DNA from: Toxonevra muliebris
Lineage: Eukaryota > Arthropoda > Insecta > Diptera > Pallopteridae
Length of the DNA stretch: 64,000 bases
Direction: 5' to 3'
Assembly: GCA_963691655.1 (NCBI GenBank)
Contig: OY829329.1
Coordinates: 13,530,708-13,594,707, forward strand
The notes beneath the pieces are model-generated. The model had not been told where the DNA came from. It saw nothing but the letters and a program-made list of their open reading frames with translations, and ran no database searches. Shown here one piece after another: positions 11,168 through 21,665 of the stretch. Numbering within the stretch: the stretch's first letter is position 1; each line of letters opens with the position of its first letter. The translations under genes were made by a program, and so were the position numbers.

Positions 11168-12312
11168 TGCAGGGTGACAATTGTAAAGTGACGCAAGTTT
11201 AATACTCTGCAACAAGCTTTGCCATTTACCGTTACTTTAATTTAAAAAGCAAATTCATTCATCATTGGCTTTGCTTTTAATTTCATTTGAATTTTTGTTA
11301 CTACATTTTGAAATTTCCATAAAAATGGACGAGGAAAATATTCGTCGTGAAATTATGATATTTCATTTGGCAAATTATAGTAGCCGTCAAATTGCAAAGG
11401 CTTTAAATTTGTCAAGTCGTACGGTAGACCGAGCTATTATTCGATATAATGAAACTGGGGGTTTTGGAGATAGAGACCGGGGCAAATTTTCAACGAAATC
11501 CAAGGCGCTCAATGCGAATCATTGCAAAATCAAAGCATAATCTTAAGCCGTACAAGCTCCGAAAAGCTCAAGATCTGACACAAAAAAAGAAAGATTTGCG
11601 ACTGCAAAGACTGCAAAAGAGCGTTGCTACGCTCCTCCGTGTTAAAAAATGTTGAAAATATCTTGTTTACAGATGAAAAAATGTTCACGGCTGAAAAACA
11701 TTTCAATGCGCAAAATGACCGAATGTGGCTAACATCATCATCGCAACAAAATAGGACTGTTGGCCGAGTTCAAAAGCCAGCTTCCATTATGGTATGGGCT
11801 GGAGTTTCCGCTAATGCCAGAACCCCTCTAATATTCGTTGAAGAGGGTGTTAAAATTGACCAGGTTGTTTATCGGAGCATTTTAAATGAACATGTTCTTC
11901 CCTGGGCCCAAGATACATTTGGAAATGAAAACTGGACTTTCCAGCAAGATTCTGCACCTTCCCACATGGCAAAATTAACGCAAACATGGATAAAAGAGAA
12001 TTTTTCTGGATTCATAACATCTCAAGAATGGCCACCATACTCCCCAGACTTGAATCCAATGGACTACTCTATTTGGAGTATTTTAGAGAGTAAGGCTTGT
12101 GCATCTCAACACCACAGTCTGGAGTCACTGACAAATTCATTAGAGAAAGCCTGGACTGAAATTGATCAGGAAGTCCTGCGGGGAACAGTCCTACGATTTC
12201 CGGATCGATTGAAGGCATGTGTGCAAGCTAAAGGAGGTTTTATTGAATGAGGTGGGGTTCAAATGAATGCTTATATATTCAGCAATGTTAACACTTAATT
12301 GTAATTTGCACA
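11168..12312 (+). mobile_element. Tc1/mariner superfamily element, DD37D type
   Basis: It encloses a broken DD37D transposase. Outside it, TGCAGGGTGACAATTGTAAA at the left and the reverse complement TGTGCAAATTACAATTAAG at the right are imperfect inverted repeats (shared TGCA, ACAATT and AAGTG blocks). A TA precedes the left end (11166-11167); the right TA is lost. The length of about 1.15 kb is usual for maT/DD37D elements. The ends are approximate. Confidence 0.6.
11325..12250 (+). pseudogene. DD37D (maT-like) transposase, frameshifted
   Basis: The N-terminal part (from ATG at 11325, MDEENIRREIMIFHLANYSS) carries a helix-turn-helix: SSRQIAKALNLSSRTVDRAI. The frame slips near 11490 and again near 11630. 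The C-terminal 208 codons (11624-12250) are open and hold the catalytic core: LFTDEKMFT (first Asp, residue 17 of that frame), WTFQQDSAPSH (second Asp, 109) and YSPDLNPMDYSIW (third Asp, 147). There are 37 residues between the second and third Asp, hence DD37D, the spacing of maT and related mariner-like elements. All three catalytic residues survive, but two frameshifts and a probable small deletion between the DNA-binding and catalytic parts make it inactive as it stands. Confidence 0.85.
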
Positions 12313-13862
12313 GATCCATTCGCTTTGGATATTCTGTTTCAGATATTCTTCTAGGTACTATTGTCCGTCGTAATTATACTGCTTACGTAAAATAATTATT
12401 CAAATTGAAATCCAATGGTTGAGTTAGCTGGATCTAGTGCAGTGATGAACACACACATATTATCAGATATTATATTTGTGTGTGAAGCAGAGAAAAACGA
12501 AGTTCAACTAGACGTTCGCCAGTTTTACACTTTCTCTCTGTATTTGCAAAAAATTGCGCAGCGGAGTCTCTCTTCAACAAGTAATGTACAGCAACTGATT
12601 TGATTTACTTCGCCAAAATGAGAACAAAGCAACAAACGAATGCCCACGATCGTCTTGTTTTACGCTGTTTGTCTAAACATAAGTTATGAACTTCATAAGT
12701 TCAAGGTGAACATTTCCCGATACTTCTCCCACTTTCCTCCTCCCTCTCTCCCTTCTTCCTTTACCAATCACGACAATGCTTTGTATTTATAGGGATACCC
12801 GATGTGTGTTGATTGCCATTTAATAAAAAAATAAAAACATTTCTTATTTAATTTTTTATTATTACATACCTATAAATGTTTTCCTTAATTAATAACTCAA
12901 TGATGATTATAAAGTTTATGTATTTATCTTATGTGCCAAGAGTTTATTAAAATCATTACAAATCTTCATCATCATTCGCCATAGTTACCCATTTCATTTA
13001 CACCGACAATGTGTACTAAAAACAAATCTTTAAAAAGCAAAAAAAAAATAATAAAAAACAAAAAAACAAAAAACCGAAGATAACTCGCACAAACAACAAG
13101 CTAAAGTCGTTAAGCACTTTATGTTGAACACATTCTCGCATTAAATGTTCAAATAGCGGTAGTACTTGAGAGAGGCAGAGCGTGAGAGAGAGAGGGAGAG
13201 AGAGAGAGAAACATAATGGGAACTGTTCTAAATAAAACGAATAAGCAAACAAGCAAGTAAAAAAAAAAAACAAAAAAAAAAAACGTCAACGTCACACGTT
13301 TTGAGAGGATGAGAGCGCAAGAGCATGAGGTTGAGCATAAGGATGACGCTGATGAGGATGAAAACTCAGATGGTAAATGGAAAAAGAGATTGTGAATGGT
13401 GGACTTACTTATAAAAGAAAGTATATGTAAGTAGAAAGTAAAAGAAGATAGAAAAAAGAAGATACACTAACATACATTGACTAAAATGTGGAAGAAGAGT
13501 ATTCAATTAAATGCGGATTAGTGACAAAAGACAAAATCAAGTTCTCAGAGAAACTTAAGATTTGTTTCGTATCGTTTCGTTTTTTTTTTTCATCTTCTCC
13601 TGCTGCTTTCTACTTCTGTTTTTTGTCAGATTAAGTTTACCAAAAAACAAAAAAAAAAACAAAAATAAAAATATTAAATATTTTACTTGGTCGTTATCAA
13701 CATAGCGTTGAATTTGTATCACGCTGTATGAATTCTTCGGTATAAAGTTGCAATTGAAGGTCCATCAGGTTGTTGTTGTTGCTGTTATTGTTGATGAATA
13801 TGAAGAAGAAGAAGAAGAATACTGCGTAAAATGCGTTGCAGGAAGGCATGCATACTGTCATA
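12313..13862. other. Noncoding interval
   Basis: AT-rich sequence with a GA-rich microsatellite at about 13170-13210, A-rich tracts at 13260-13285 and 13640-13680, and a GAA run at 13800-13820. Open frames here are low-complexity and without motifs. It ends at the TA target site (13861-13862) of the next transposon. Confidence 0.45.
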
Positions 13863-15293
13863 CACTCTATTGCAAAATTATACGATTATCTTGAATAAAA
13901 ACGACATAGGTTAAAATTTTTCAAAAGTTTCTTCCGCGAAATTTTCTAGTGGGCATTTACAAAGTTTTAAGGCAATTTTTACCCCTCTAACAGTGTTCCT
14001 TTCACAACAAGAGAAACAAATCATGAACTACTAATTTATTTAATAGTTTTTGGTCCAGTTTTGACCATTCCTCTAGGATGGCAGTTTTCATCTCCGTAAC
14101 AGTGTGAAACTGTCGATTTTCAGCATAAATCCGCTGAACCAGAATACCCCAAATGTTTTTCATTGGATTCAGGTCCGGCGAATATGCTGGCCACTCTAAA
14201 ACATGTACAGATTTGGCAGCCATCCATTCCATTGTTCGTTTGCTGGTGTGTATGGCTGCGTTATCCTGTTGGAAAACACAATTTTCTTCCTTATTTGTAT
14301 TCAAAAACGATACCAGACTACTTTGGAGGATAGCAACGTATTCATCGCTGTTCATAAGTTTAAAACAAAATTGAAGCTCTAAGGTTTGCTGTGCGTTAAA
14401 TGCGCCCCATACCATTAAGCTCCCGCCTCTAAAATTTCGCCTTGAGAAGAACTTCGGCTTCTTTCTGATATCGTGTCAATACCCATTAAAACCATCAGGA
14501 CCATCGAGGTTGAACTTCTTTTCATCAGAAAAAATTACCTGAAAGTAGAATTCTTACAATTATTTAGAAATAAAAAATGTGTGGAGAAATATTTACCGAA
14601 GTCTAATCAGTTCCAATGTTTTTTTTCGGCAAGGACTCCACTTACGGGAGTCCTTGTGACGCTTTAGTAGTCGTGGTACTGCCATCATTTTTGAGCGTAC
14701 TGCATTTCAAAGGTCTCCACATTGTTGGACGACACACTTTGGTTGAGGAAAGACCAGCAAGGTCGCGGCAACTTTTGGAAGTATTGCTTCCTGCTTTGAT
14801 TATTTTTCTCTGATCCCGTTCACTAAGTTTCCTTTTTCTTCATCGACCTTTTTTGGTACCATAAGCTTTGGGATTTTTCAAAAAATTAGACACAACACAA
14901 GCACTTCTTCCAATTTCACTAGATATTCTTCGAATAGTTACACCTACATTCGTTAGTGCTACAATTTATACCTTTTCGAAGTCTGTCAACGATTTTTCTT
15001 TTGGCATCTTTAATTTATTTTATTTTACCAGTTTTAACTATTTTTTCATAAACGTTTATTACACAAACACGGTTTTACGCCAAAAAAACGAAATGTTCGT
15101 ATAATTTTGCAACAAGCAATTCATGACTTTTTTCTTTTTGCGTTCGAAAGAATACCGTTATAGCGGTTAATATTATTTTAAAACTTTGTACACGCCCATT
15201 AGAAAATTTCGTGGAAGAAACTTTAGAAAAATTTGAACATATGTCGTTTTTATTCAAAATATTTGTATGCTCGTGTAATTTTGCAACAGAGTG
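13863..15293 (-). mobile_element. Tc1-like transposon with about 110-bp terminal inverted repeats and TA duplication
   Basis: The left end CACTCTATTGCAAAATTATA and the reverse complement of the right end CACTCTGTTGCAAAATTACA begin long inverted repeats (13863-13970 and 15178-15293) that agree at most positions. TA flanks both sides (13861-13862 and 15294-15295). A further TCGTATAATTTTGCAACAA at 15097-15115 repeats the terminal motif directly inside the right end, a hint of IR/DR-type architecture. The total length of 1431 bp and an interior transposase on the minus strand fit Tc1-like elements. Coding capacity is broken. Confidence 0.93.
14002..15007 (-). pseudogene. Tc1-like transposase, third catalytic residue Glu replaced by Lys
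   Basis: Reading on the minus strand from ATG at 15007, the N-terminal paired-type domain is recognisable despite stops (MPKEKSLTDFEKV, VTIRRISSEIGRS, NFLKNPKAYG, KLSERDQRKIIKAGSNTSKS). The catalytic part follows: VIFSDEKKFNLDGPDG near 14530-14500, then an open 137-codon frame at 14002-14415 with MVWGAF, CVFQQDNAAIH (Asp 51) and YSPDLNPMKNIW. In Tc1 enzymes the last motif is DLNPIENLW, 34 residues after the Asp; here that Glu is Lys 86 (AAA, one transition from GAA). Stops at about 14967 and 14848, one at the end of the FSDEKK block and several frame changes confirm that it is dead. Confidence 0.9.
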
Positions 15294-15803
15294 TATCTAC
15301 AATATAAAATTTAATACCCATTGTATTGTTCACTACCTAAAGTTTTTATTATTACTTACTTACTTAAGTTTAATGCGTTTTAATTTTTAAGTTAATACAA
15401 ACTTTTTGTTGATAGTATTCTTAAGAAATTTACTTGCAGCTGAGATAAATTGTTTTTGATTTTTATAGGTAGCCAACTAGCTGGACGGTGGTGGCGAAAA
15501 TTCGATAACAGGTAAATTACAAAAGCAAAAAAACACCTAGTACCACTATATCGCCTTCATACAAAAGCTTTCATTGCTTTCCTTGCTAAGATTTCTGCGA
15601 TATATCATTTGAAATATTTCCTTTGAAGTTCCACGCTCACTTGTTCAAAAACGACAACCTGCTTCCCCTTTACTACCACCATCATACCGCCTTCACACAC
15701 GAACTTTTATTATTTTTCCTGCTATGGTTTCCCTGATATACTTCTTTCAGCATACCATTTGTATGAGAGCTGCCACGCCCACTTGTCCTAAAATAATGTC
15801 CAT
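15294..15803. repeat. Noncoding interval with a 137-bp tandem duplication
   Basis: The segment starting CGCCTTCATACAAAAGCTTT at 15552 recurs, diverged, at 15689 (CGCCTTCACACACGAACTTT), 137 bp later. Both copies end in GCCACGCCCACTTGTCC-like text. Just upstream, 15469-15511 is bounded by a good 3' splice site (TTTTTATAG) and a 5' splice site (GTAAAT) and could be a small exon, but no gene can be built around it. Confidence 0.5.
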
Positions 15804-16190
15804 AGGTAAAAATGTTTAACACATCGTCAAAGTTGACGACACAGCTTTGTATGTGGGGGTTGCATCCGCTAAATCATCCTGCTTATTCTCATGAGACTTA
15901 ATTCCACCATTCAGGATGGAGCGTCGTTTTATCCTTACTGGACTCTCATCATTATACCTGGATCCAGGTTTCGTTTCTTATCACGTAGCACGTCTTCGAC
16001 GTATCTTGCTATGTTACACCAATTTTCTTCGCTGCAGAGCATCGTTTTAATTACGCTGTCAGCTGCGAGTAGCCCAACCACGTTTTCCAAGGTTTCGCGC
16101 TGTGATTGCCACCTCGTGCATTGGAAGAATGTGTATTCTGCATCATCCAGTTGTGAGTGTCCATATTCCGCGCAATTCTTTTTTTTTTGC
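15804..16190 (-). pseudogene. R1-clade LINE 3' end, outer copy
   Basis: This copy repeats 16199-16560 at a 395-bp offset with few differences. On the minus strand it encodes the LINE C-terminal segment with a degraded finger (LDDAEYTFFQCTRW, then ETLENVVGLLAADSVIKTML). Its upstream part is absent: at about 16181-16190 the poly-A tail of the neighbouring copy (T-run on the plus strand) abuts it. This is either a nested insertion of one family member into another or a tandem arrangement. Confidence 0.7.
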
Positions 16191-17420
16191 GGTTGAGAAG
16201 GTAAAAATGTCTAACACATCGTCAAAGTTGACGACACAGCTTTGTATGTGGGGGTTGCATCCGCTAAATGATCCTGCTTATTTTCATGAGACTTAATTCT
16301 ACCATTCAGGATGGAGCGTCGTTTTATCCTTACTGGACTCTCCTCATTATACCTGGATCCAGGTTTCGCTTCTTATCACGTAGCACGTCTTCGACGTATC
16401 TTGCTATGTTACACCAATTTTCTTCGCTGCAGAGCATCGTTTTAATTACGCTGTCAGCTGCGAGTAGCCCAACCACGTTTTCCAAGGTTTCGCGCTGTGA
16501 TTGCCACCTCGTGCATTGGAAGAATGTGTGTTCTGCATCATCCAGTTGCGAGTCGCCGTATATGCATTCGGGTCGTTCCGCTTTGCTGATCGTATAAATA
16601 TTCGCGGAAGGAACCATGTCTTAATAAGAATTGCATCAGATAAAAGTTGACTTCGCCAAATCGTCTATTTAGCCAAATTTTCAAATCAGAGATGAGCTTG
16701 GCTGTCCCCCTTCCTCGAGCATCGGCACTGTTCTTGCTACTGCCGCGGGGTTTCTAATTTTACTTTCTGCACCGTTGTCCTCATGTTGTTGTTTGTCTTT
16801 TTCAGCTGCCATATTTTCTTACGCTCATCAGCTAAGTAGTAGGTCAATGGGTGTCGTTCCGCTGATCACCAGTACTGCAACCTTTGATGCTGAGGCTACC
16901 CGAAGTACTGCAGTCCGCTGAACCGACGATAGGACCTTCCTTTGATATTTCGCTTTTAACGCGTCCGCCCATATCTCACATCCATGCAGTAAAACTGAAT
17001 GTGTTGTCGACATCAGCAACTTCCTTTTGCCGTGCACCGGGCCTCCGATCCTAGTCATTAACCTACTGAGCCAAGCTGTCGCCTGGGCTGCTTTGGTCGC
17101 AGCGTGCTTTTTCTGCGCCCAATACGACAGTTTTTTGTCAAGCCTTATTTCTAAATAATATACCACCTTCTGCGTACTTATAGTATTGTGACATGTTCGC
17201 ATCTTAACTTCCAGTGAGATATGCTTCTTCGTGGGGAGAAGTCCGTCCGTCTTTTCTGTAGCCAGCTTAAAACCATGTGAGTTGAGCCTCTGCTTAACCT
17301 GGTTGAACTTCCTCAGTGCAGTGATTACAGCTGCGATGTCGTCTGCGTATCCGACTAGATATGTGTCGTCCGAAAATGTGCAATAAGTCCTGGCTATCGT
17401 TAGAAGGATGTGTCAGTATA
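16191..17420 (-). pseudogene. R1-clade LINE reverse transcriptase 3' half
   Basis: On the minus strand the catalytic motif GYADDIAAVITAL is intact (YADD at 17338-17349). It is followed by FKLATEKTDGLL, YLEIRLDKKLSYWAQKKHAA near 17150, LSRLMTRIGGPVHGKRKLLM near 17050 and VLLHGCEIWADALKA near 16970. A C-terminal finger block (CIYGDSQLDDAEHTFFQCTRW) and the tail SEENWCNIARYVEDVLRDKK lie near 16560-16380. The order and wording are those of R1-clade elements outside rDNA. Two long frames (16330-16617 and 16828-17202) are separated by shifts, and everything 5' of the YADD region is missing. The 3' end has a poly-A tail. Confidence 0.85.
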
Positions 17421-18290
17421 CCTACGGCGTATTATCGGTACAAAGTTGCAGCTAGTCAGCAATGATGCAATCTACACAGTGCACTGGTGGTTGAACGAGG
17501 CAGAATTGGAGTTGGCAGTTAAAAAAATAGAATTCGTGATCCTGAAGTAAAGAAAATAAAGAAAGCAACTGGAGGTGAGCGTGGAAGAGCACACCATAAA
17601 ATCTCAACCTCACATCTGATACCTAGGAGTAATCATCAATACTAGGTTGTGTTTCAAGAACTACCTGACGTGCTTACATGCATAATGCCGAACGTTGGAG
17701 CGTCACGTGCGAGCTGAAGGAAGTTTTTGTCTGCGGTTATGGACTCTGTAGTATTGTACTCAGGGCCCATTTGAGCAGGTGCTAAAAAATCACATATCAA
17801 AGCAAGTGAAAAACCCACTCCAAGTCTAAGATTGGAAAAGCGCCAACCGATCCATAATGGAGTGGCTGCAAAGCTGGGAGTACTCAACAAAAGGACGCTA
17901 GGATTTTATGCTGATCCCCGTCATATCGGGTTGGTGCCCAACTGAGCTTAGGAGACGTTGACTTTTATGCCACCCAACTCTTTAGCAGCCATGGGTGCTT
18001 TAAAGAGTATCTACACAAATTCTGGCATGAGGATGATCCCTTCTGTCCAACTTACCCAAATGGAAGCAAAAATTGCTCATGCTTTGAAAATGAGAGGGAG
18101 AAGCTCAGGCAAGCCACTAACACTGAAGAATTTAACCATAGGGAAAAATGGAAGCTGACATGCATAGTGGCTGCGCGAATTATGATTAAGCAATGTGACA
18201 CTGAAAGAGAGAGAAGGAGAACAGAACAGCAGTAACAGATCAAGGACTGAAAGGCTAGATCCACCCCGCTAAGTAATATCCAAAGTTAGT
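17421..18290 (+). pseudogene. R1-clade-like LINE 3' half, opposite strand
   Basis: Plus-strand text includes WWLNEAELELAVKKIEFVIL (17487-17549), VEEHTIKSQPHI-stop-YLGVIINTRLCF near 17580-17660, IMPNVGASRAS near 17680, and LSAVMDSVVLYSGPI near 17730. Farther on come GCFKEYLHKFWHEDDPFCPT near 17996 and KWKLTCIVAARIM near 18150. The order matches R1-type LINEs (..LE.A..KTE.V.., YLGV..D..L.F, MPN.GGP, VLLYG.P.W, C-terminal finger). Stops and frameshifts are frequent. It meets the minus-strand element head to head near 17420. Confidence 0.75.
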
Positions 18291-18780
18291 GCCGCAGGGA
18301 GAGTGGGAGGAGATGAAGTAGGTGGTCTTAGCTAATAGAAATCCAACATAACCGTAAAACAGGAGTTCAATGGTATCTATGCGAGATTTCAACCTTCAGA
18401 TCCATGAACAAAAAAAAGTTTTCTGGATGGTTGAGTGAATGTCTTTCAGGTGTGTCTTCTTTCCGTTCACTCAGATTACTAAGCCACGCCCACCCATCCA
18501 AAAATCACGTATGAAGGGCAATCGTGTAGATCTAAGTTCTCAAAAAAGTGGACTCAATGCATTCTGTTGGCTAGTTGTCTACAACTTTATTTGATGGTCA
18601 GCATCCATAGTGGACCTGATTAACATTATGAGATTTCTTGTAGCTGCGTCATAACTTTCTCGATGAGGGACGGAGGGAAGAAGAAAAAGTAAGCAGAACT
18701 TAAGGGTGTTTGAGAATAACATTTAAAAGTAAAATTTGAATTCTATCGCGGAGTAACGGAGAATATTATCAACATTCAAA
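18291..18780. other. Noncoding, possibly LINE 3' UTR remnants
   Basis: No motif or repeat was recognised. It sits between two LINE fragments, both on the plus strand. Confidence 0.35.
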
Positions 18781-19294
18781 AATTTGGCAAACAATGAGAC
18801 TAGCCTTCCTCATTTGTCTGATTGCAATTATCCATTAGGCAAAACTACCTTGAGGAAGCAAAAAGATTCTGGGTAGCAGAGCATACTTGTGTATTACCAG
18901 GCTAACATGGACCACTATGGACAATAGACGGACTAGACAGCTACTCAACCTTAGCAGAAACTCCATCAGCATTACGACTTCGGTGCTCACGGGACACTGT
19001 ATGAAGAGAAGACATGCTGTCGGGGCTGCGGCTTTGAAGAGGATGAAGAAACTGTCCTCCATTTGATGTGCAATTGCCCATCCCTGGTCAGAAGGAGACT
19101 TAAACTCCTGGGCTTATCTTTCTTCACTAGTCTGTCCGAGCTATCATCCACAAATATTATGGATATAGCCAGACTCATTATGGAATCCTCATGGTTCTCC
19201 CCTTTGTAAATTGGGGGAGTCGCGCCTAATTATGTGCTTAAGTTTGCTTTCAAGTAGAAGGCTGCCACTCCAACCTAACCTAACCTAATGATTG
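18781..19294 (+). pseudogene. Non-LTR element 3' end with CCTAA-repeat tail
   Basis: Plus-strand text RTRQLLNLSRNSISITTSVL then TGHC, and after a shift CCRGCGFEEDEETVLHLMCN and CPSLVRRRLKLLG (18930-19110), is the pre-finger and C-X2-C-X8-H-X4-C region of Jockey/I-type elements. The body ends in GCTGCCACTCCAACC followed by TAACCTAACCTAA (to 19289). That 3' end is nearly the same as the end of the SINE at 5029-5328 and of its relative at 32811. There is no upstream reverse transcriptase, so it is a 5'-truncated relic. Confidence 0.7.
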
Positions 19295-19359
19295 CTCATC
19301 TGTCCACTGAATACTGGTGATTTTGTTGAATTTTTTATATGTTTATATTTGAAGATCAC

Positions 19360-19365
19360 TTTATT
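19360..19365 (-). promoter_or_regulatory. Candidate polyadenylation signal of the DUF1091 gene
   Basis: AATAAA on the minus strand about 40 bp beyond the stop codon. A second AATAAA overlaps the stop itself (19401-19406). The position is plausible for a short fly 3' UTR; cleavage is not visible from sequence. Confidence 0.45.
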
Positions 19366-19401
19366 GCTAATACTGGCATAAAAAAAGAACAAATTTAAAT
19401 T

Positions 19402-20399
19402 TTATTTATCCAACAATTCAAGATGCAAATCAACTTCAACGCGAGTTGTGCCATTCGTAGACCATATTGTAAAAAGTGTATAAAGACCAGGTCTTAATGG
19501 TAAATATCGTAAATTGTTTTCATCCAAACGATATTTATCAAGCATCAAATCATGCTGTAATAAAAAAATAATACAAAAATCAAAACGTTTTTCAAATTAG
19601 TGTAGTTCGATTTAAAATAGTTTTTTTTTTATAGTAATTATGAGTAAAGAGAGAGAGTATCATATGTCATGATTTCAATTCAACCAATCATAATCGTTGG
19701 TTTTTAATTAAGTGAGAGCAAAAAGCTCTTCTTATGCTTAGTTTGTTTCCAACGAATTGAGAACATAATGCAAGATATTCTCTCTCTTTCTGAACATTTT
19801 AATAGTTGGCAACACTTTTGAAATGAACTACTACTGCGAGTAGTACTCTACTCAATGGGATAACTCACATTATATGGGCATGTATGATTCATATTGCTAT
19901 ATTTAGTAAATCCAAACAGATCATAGAAAAAATTTGCAATCGAATTACGACGTTTATTACGTAGAAAATCGCATGCATCAATAGTGTACATGTACAAGGT
20001 ATTTTTATAATCGAAACCACGTTTTTTAATGCCAAATGAAACCTGGTTTTTGTTTTGGATTAAGTTTTTTTAGTTATGTAGTAAATGTAATATATATTTA
20101 TGTATGATATATTACCGTAACACTATTTAAGGGCTTTTGAAATAGAGTCACCCAAACCGAAACCTCAGTCACATTACGATTAATCGCTTTAATGGTGCAT
20201 TTTGGGAAAGTACAAAATTTCTTATCCAACGCTTTACAACTAATTCCAGCTAATTTGACGTGCTGCAATTATATTATTTATTTATTTACCTTATGAATTT
20301 AAGAAGATTTTTTTTTTTTTTTGTAAAACTTACACATTCAGCATTATGATTTACAAGTAAAATAAGTATTTGTAAAATTTTATAATATTTATGAAACAT
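19402..20399 (-). CDS. Intact four-exon gene for a secreted DUF1091-family protein
   Basis: The coding exons on the minus strand are 20334-20399, 20116-20262, 19869-20042 and 19402-19554 (stop TAA). Introns of 71, 73 and 314 bp all begin GT and end AG and sit between codons, giving 179 residues with no stop or frameshift. Residues 1-21 look like a signal peptide (MFHKYYKILQILILL...). The body has the DUF1091 (Pfam PF06477) layout: GISC (Cys 31), FCTFPKC (39, 44), FQKPLNSVTVSF, YTIDACDF (Cys 95), the hallmark NMNHTCPYNHDLM (123-133, plus neighbours) split by intron 3, and a final LPLRPGLYTLFTIW strand. Three N-glycosylation sequons occur (N52, N123, N163). The family is expanded in flies, about 175-185 residues long, and thought to be secreted and distantly related to lipid-binding ML-type proteins. 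The ligand and role of this member are unknown. An hAT-like insertion lies 243 bp upstream. Start chosen: the only ATG giving a signal peptide in frame with exon 2. Confidence 0.93.
19650..19795. repeat. Small imperfect inverted repeat within DUF1091 intron 3
   Basis: GAGAGAGTATCATATGTCAT near 19650 and the reverse complement of the segment near 19785 (GAGAGAGAATATCTTGCATT) form imperfect arms about 30 bp long. Its TGATTGGTT-containing interior resembles the duplicated segment at 40560-40740. It may be a small MITE explaining why this intron is longer than the other two. Confidence 0.35.
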
Positions 20400-20489
20400 T
20401 ATTTTGTTGCGAAATATTTTTGAAAAGAATTTTTGTCAATATATTGATTTTAAATCTTTTTACAAAATGTCATACTCATTGTATGAAAT

Positions 20490-20498
20490 GATTTATAC
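20490..20498 (-). promoter_or_regulatory. Candidate TATA element of the DUF1091 gene
   Basis: GTATAAATC on the minus strand lies about 90 bp before the start codon. A second, TATAAATA, lies at 20512-20519. Either could set transcription start inside the next 30 bp. In AT-rich sequence such matches are common, so the call is weak. Confidence 0.3.
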
Positions 20499-20641
20499 TT
20501 TGCATGTTAATTATTTATAGCTCAATTAATTTTAATTGTTGCAATTAACTCAATGCGATTGTTAACTTTTTAATTTAAAATCTGCTGGAATGATTTAAAT
20601 ATTTTAATTTAAGTTAATCATGTATATACCCTACTTTGAAT

Positions 20642-21665
20642 CAGTGGCGGTACATCAATATAAGCCCAAAAGCCGGGCTTGCCTAAGAATTGGTAACTGA
20701 AAATTTGCACAATATGTACTTACAAAATTTCTACTTTTGTTTTAACTGAAAGAATAATTTTCTTTTAAAAATTTTTATTTGTATTACCCTGTTTTTCATT
20801 AGCTCGTATATGGACTAATAAAAAATTAAATGTGGATTATATAAAATACACACAAGCATTCATGCTATCGCAGTTCATCAAGTTGGCTTTTACGAGGCTT
20901 TTAAAATTTGAAAATGTATGTTTTCATAACATGCTATCTCGCTTATTCTTATAGGAAGTTCAATAGCTTTTTTAGTATGTGCGGTTCCATAAAAAGTAGC
21001 AGCATACCAATTTTCTACTACTATGTATGATTTCATATAGAACTTAAAAGCTGGCTTTCAGTTTTTGTTTGGCATTTGGAAAGTATTAACTCCACTTTCT
21101 TTTACTCCTTTATTTTTGCGCCATTGGTTTTTAGCAGAGTTTCGAAACGGTTAAATTTGGGTTCGTGTTCAGGTTCAGGTTCAAGCAAAAAATAACAGTG
21201 TGTTCCGGTTCAGGTTCAAATAAAAATGAAGGAAAACAAGGTTTTTCAAATAATAGTTTTACTTATTTACATTCATACATTTAGTTACTTTGCAATTTGG
21301 ATTTTTTCATTCCGTTGACATTTTCTTATATTTGATAATTTGCAGTTTTATTAATAAGGTTTGTATTGAGAGAAATTATCGTTTAGTTTAAAAAATAGTA
21401 TATCACTCAATTATATCAATTTAAGTCCAAAAATGCCCTTTCTACGTTCACCTCCTGAATTTATATGCCCATTTTGTATTTTTTATGTCAATATTTTAGC
21501 ACGTCTAAAAACGTTGGTAAAGTCCAAACAGAGCTCCCATATTCCTTCTTCAATGCTTCAATCAGGATCTAGAGCATTCCATCCTTATTGTCAATTTTAG
21601 CCTTTTTGGTTTGGTAAAGAAATGAACTGGGCTTGCCTCATCAGTAAATGCTAGGCACGCCACTG
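20642..21665. mobile_element. hAT-like non-autonomous element with perfect 8-bp target duplication
   Basis: Both ends read CAGTGGCG inward (left CAGTGGCGGTACATCA, right CAGTGGCGTGCCTAGC on the opposite strand). CTTTGAAT stands immediately outside on both sides (20634-20641 and 21666-21673). Eight-base duplications and CAGTG termini are the hAT pattern. GGGCTTGCC occurs near both ends in direct orientation. The 1024-bp interior has no transposase motif; GGTTCAGGTTCA-type short repeats occur near 21165-21220. It sits just upstream of the DUF1091 gene and could carry or disrupt its upstream control region. Confidence 0.9.

Noticed and set aside
15891..16597. Two similar plus-strand frames (MRLNSTIQDGASFYPYWTL...)
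   Set aside because: They are antisense to the duplicated R1-type LINE 3' end, whose minus-strand reading has recognisable family motifs.
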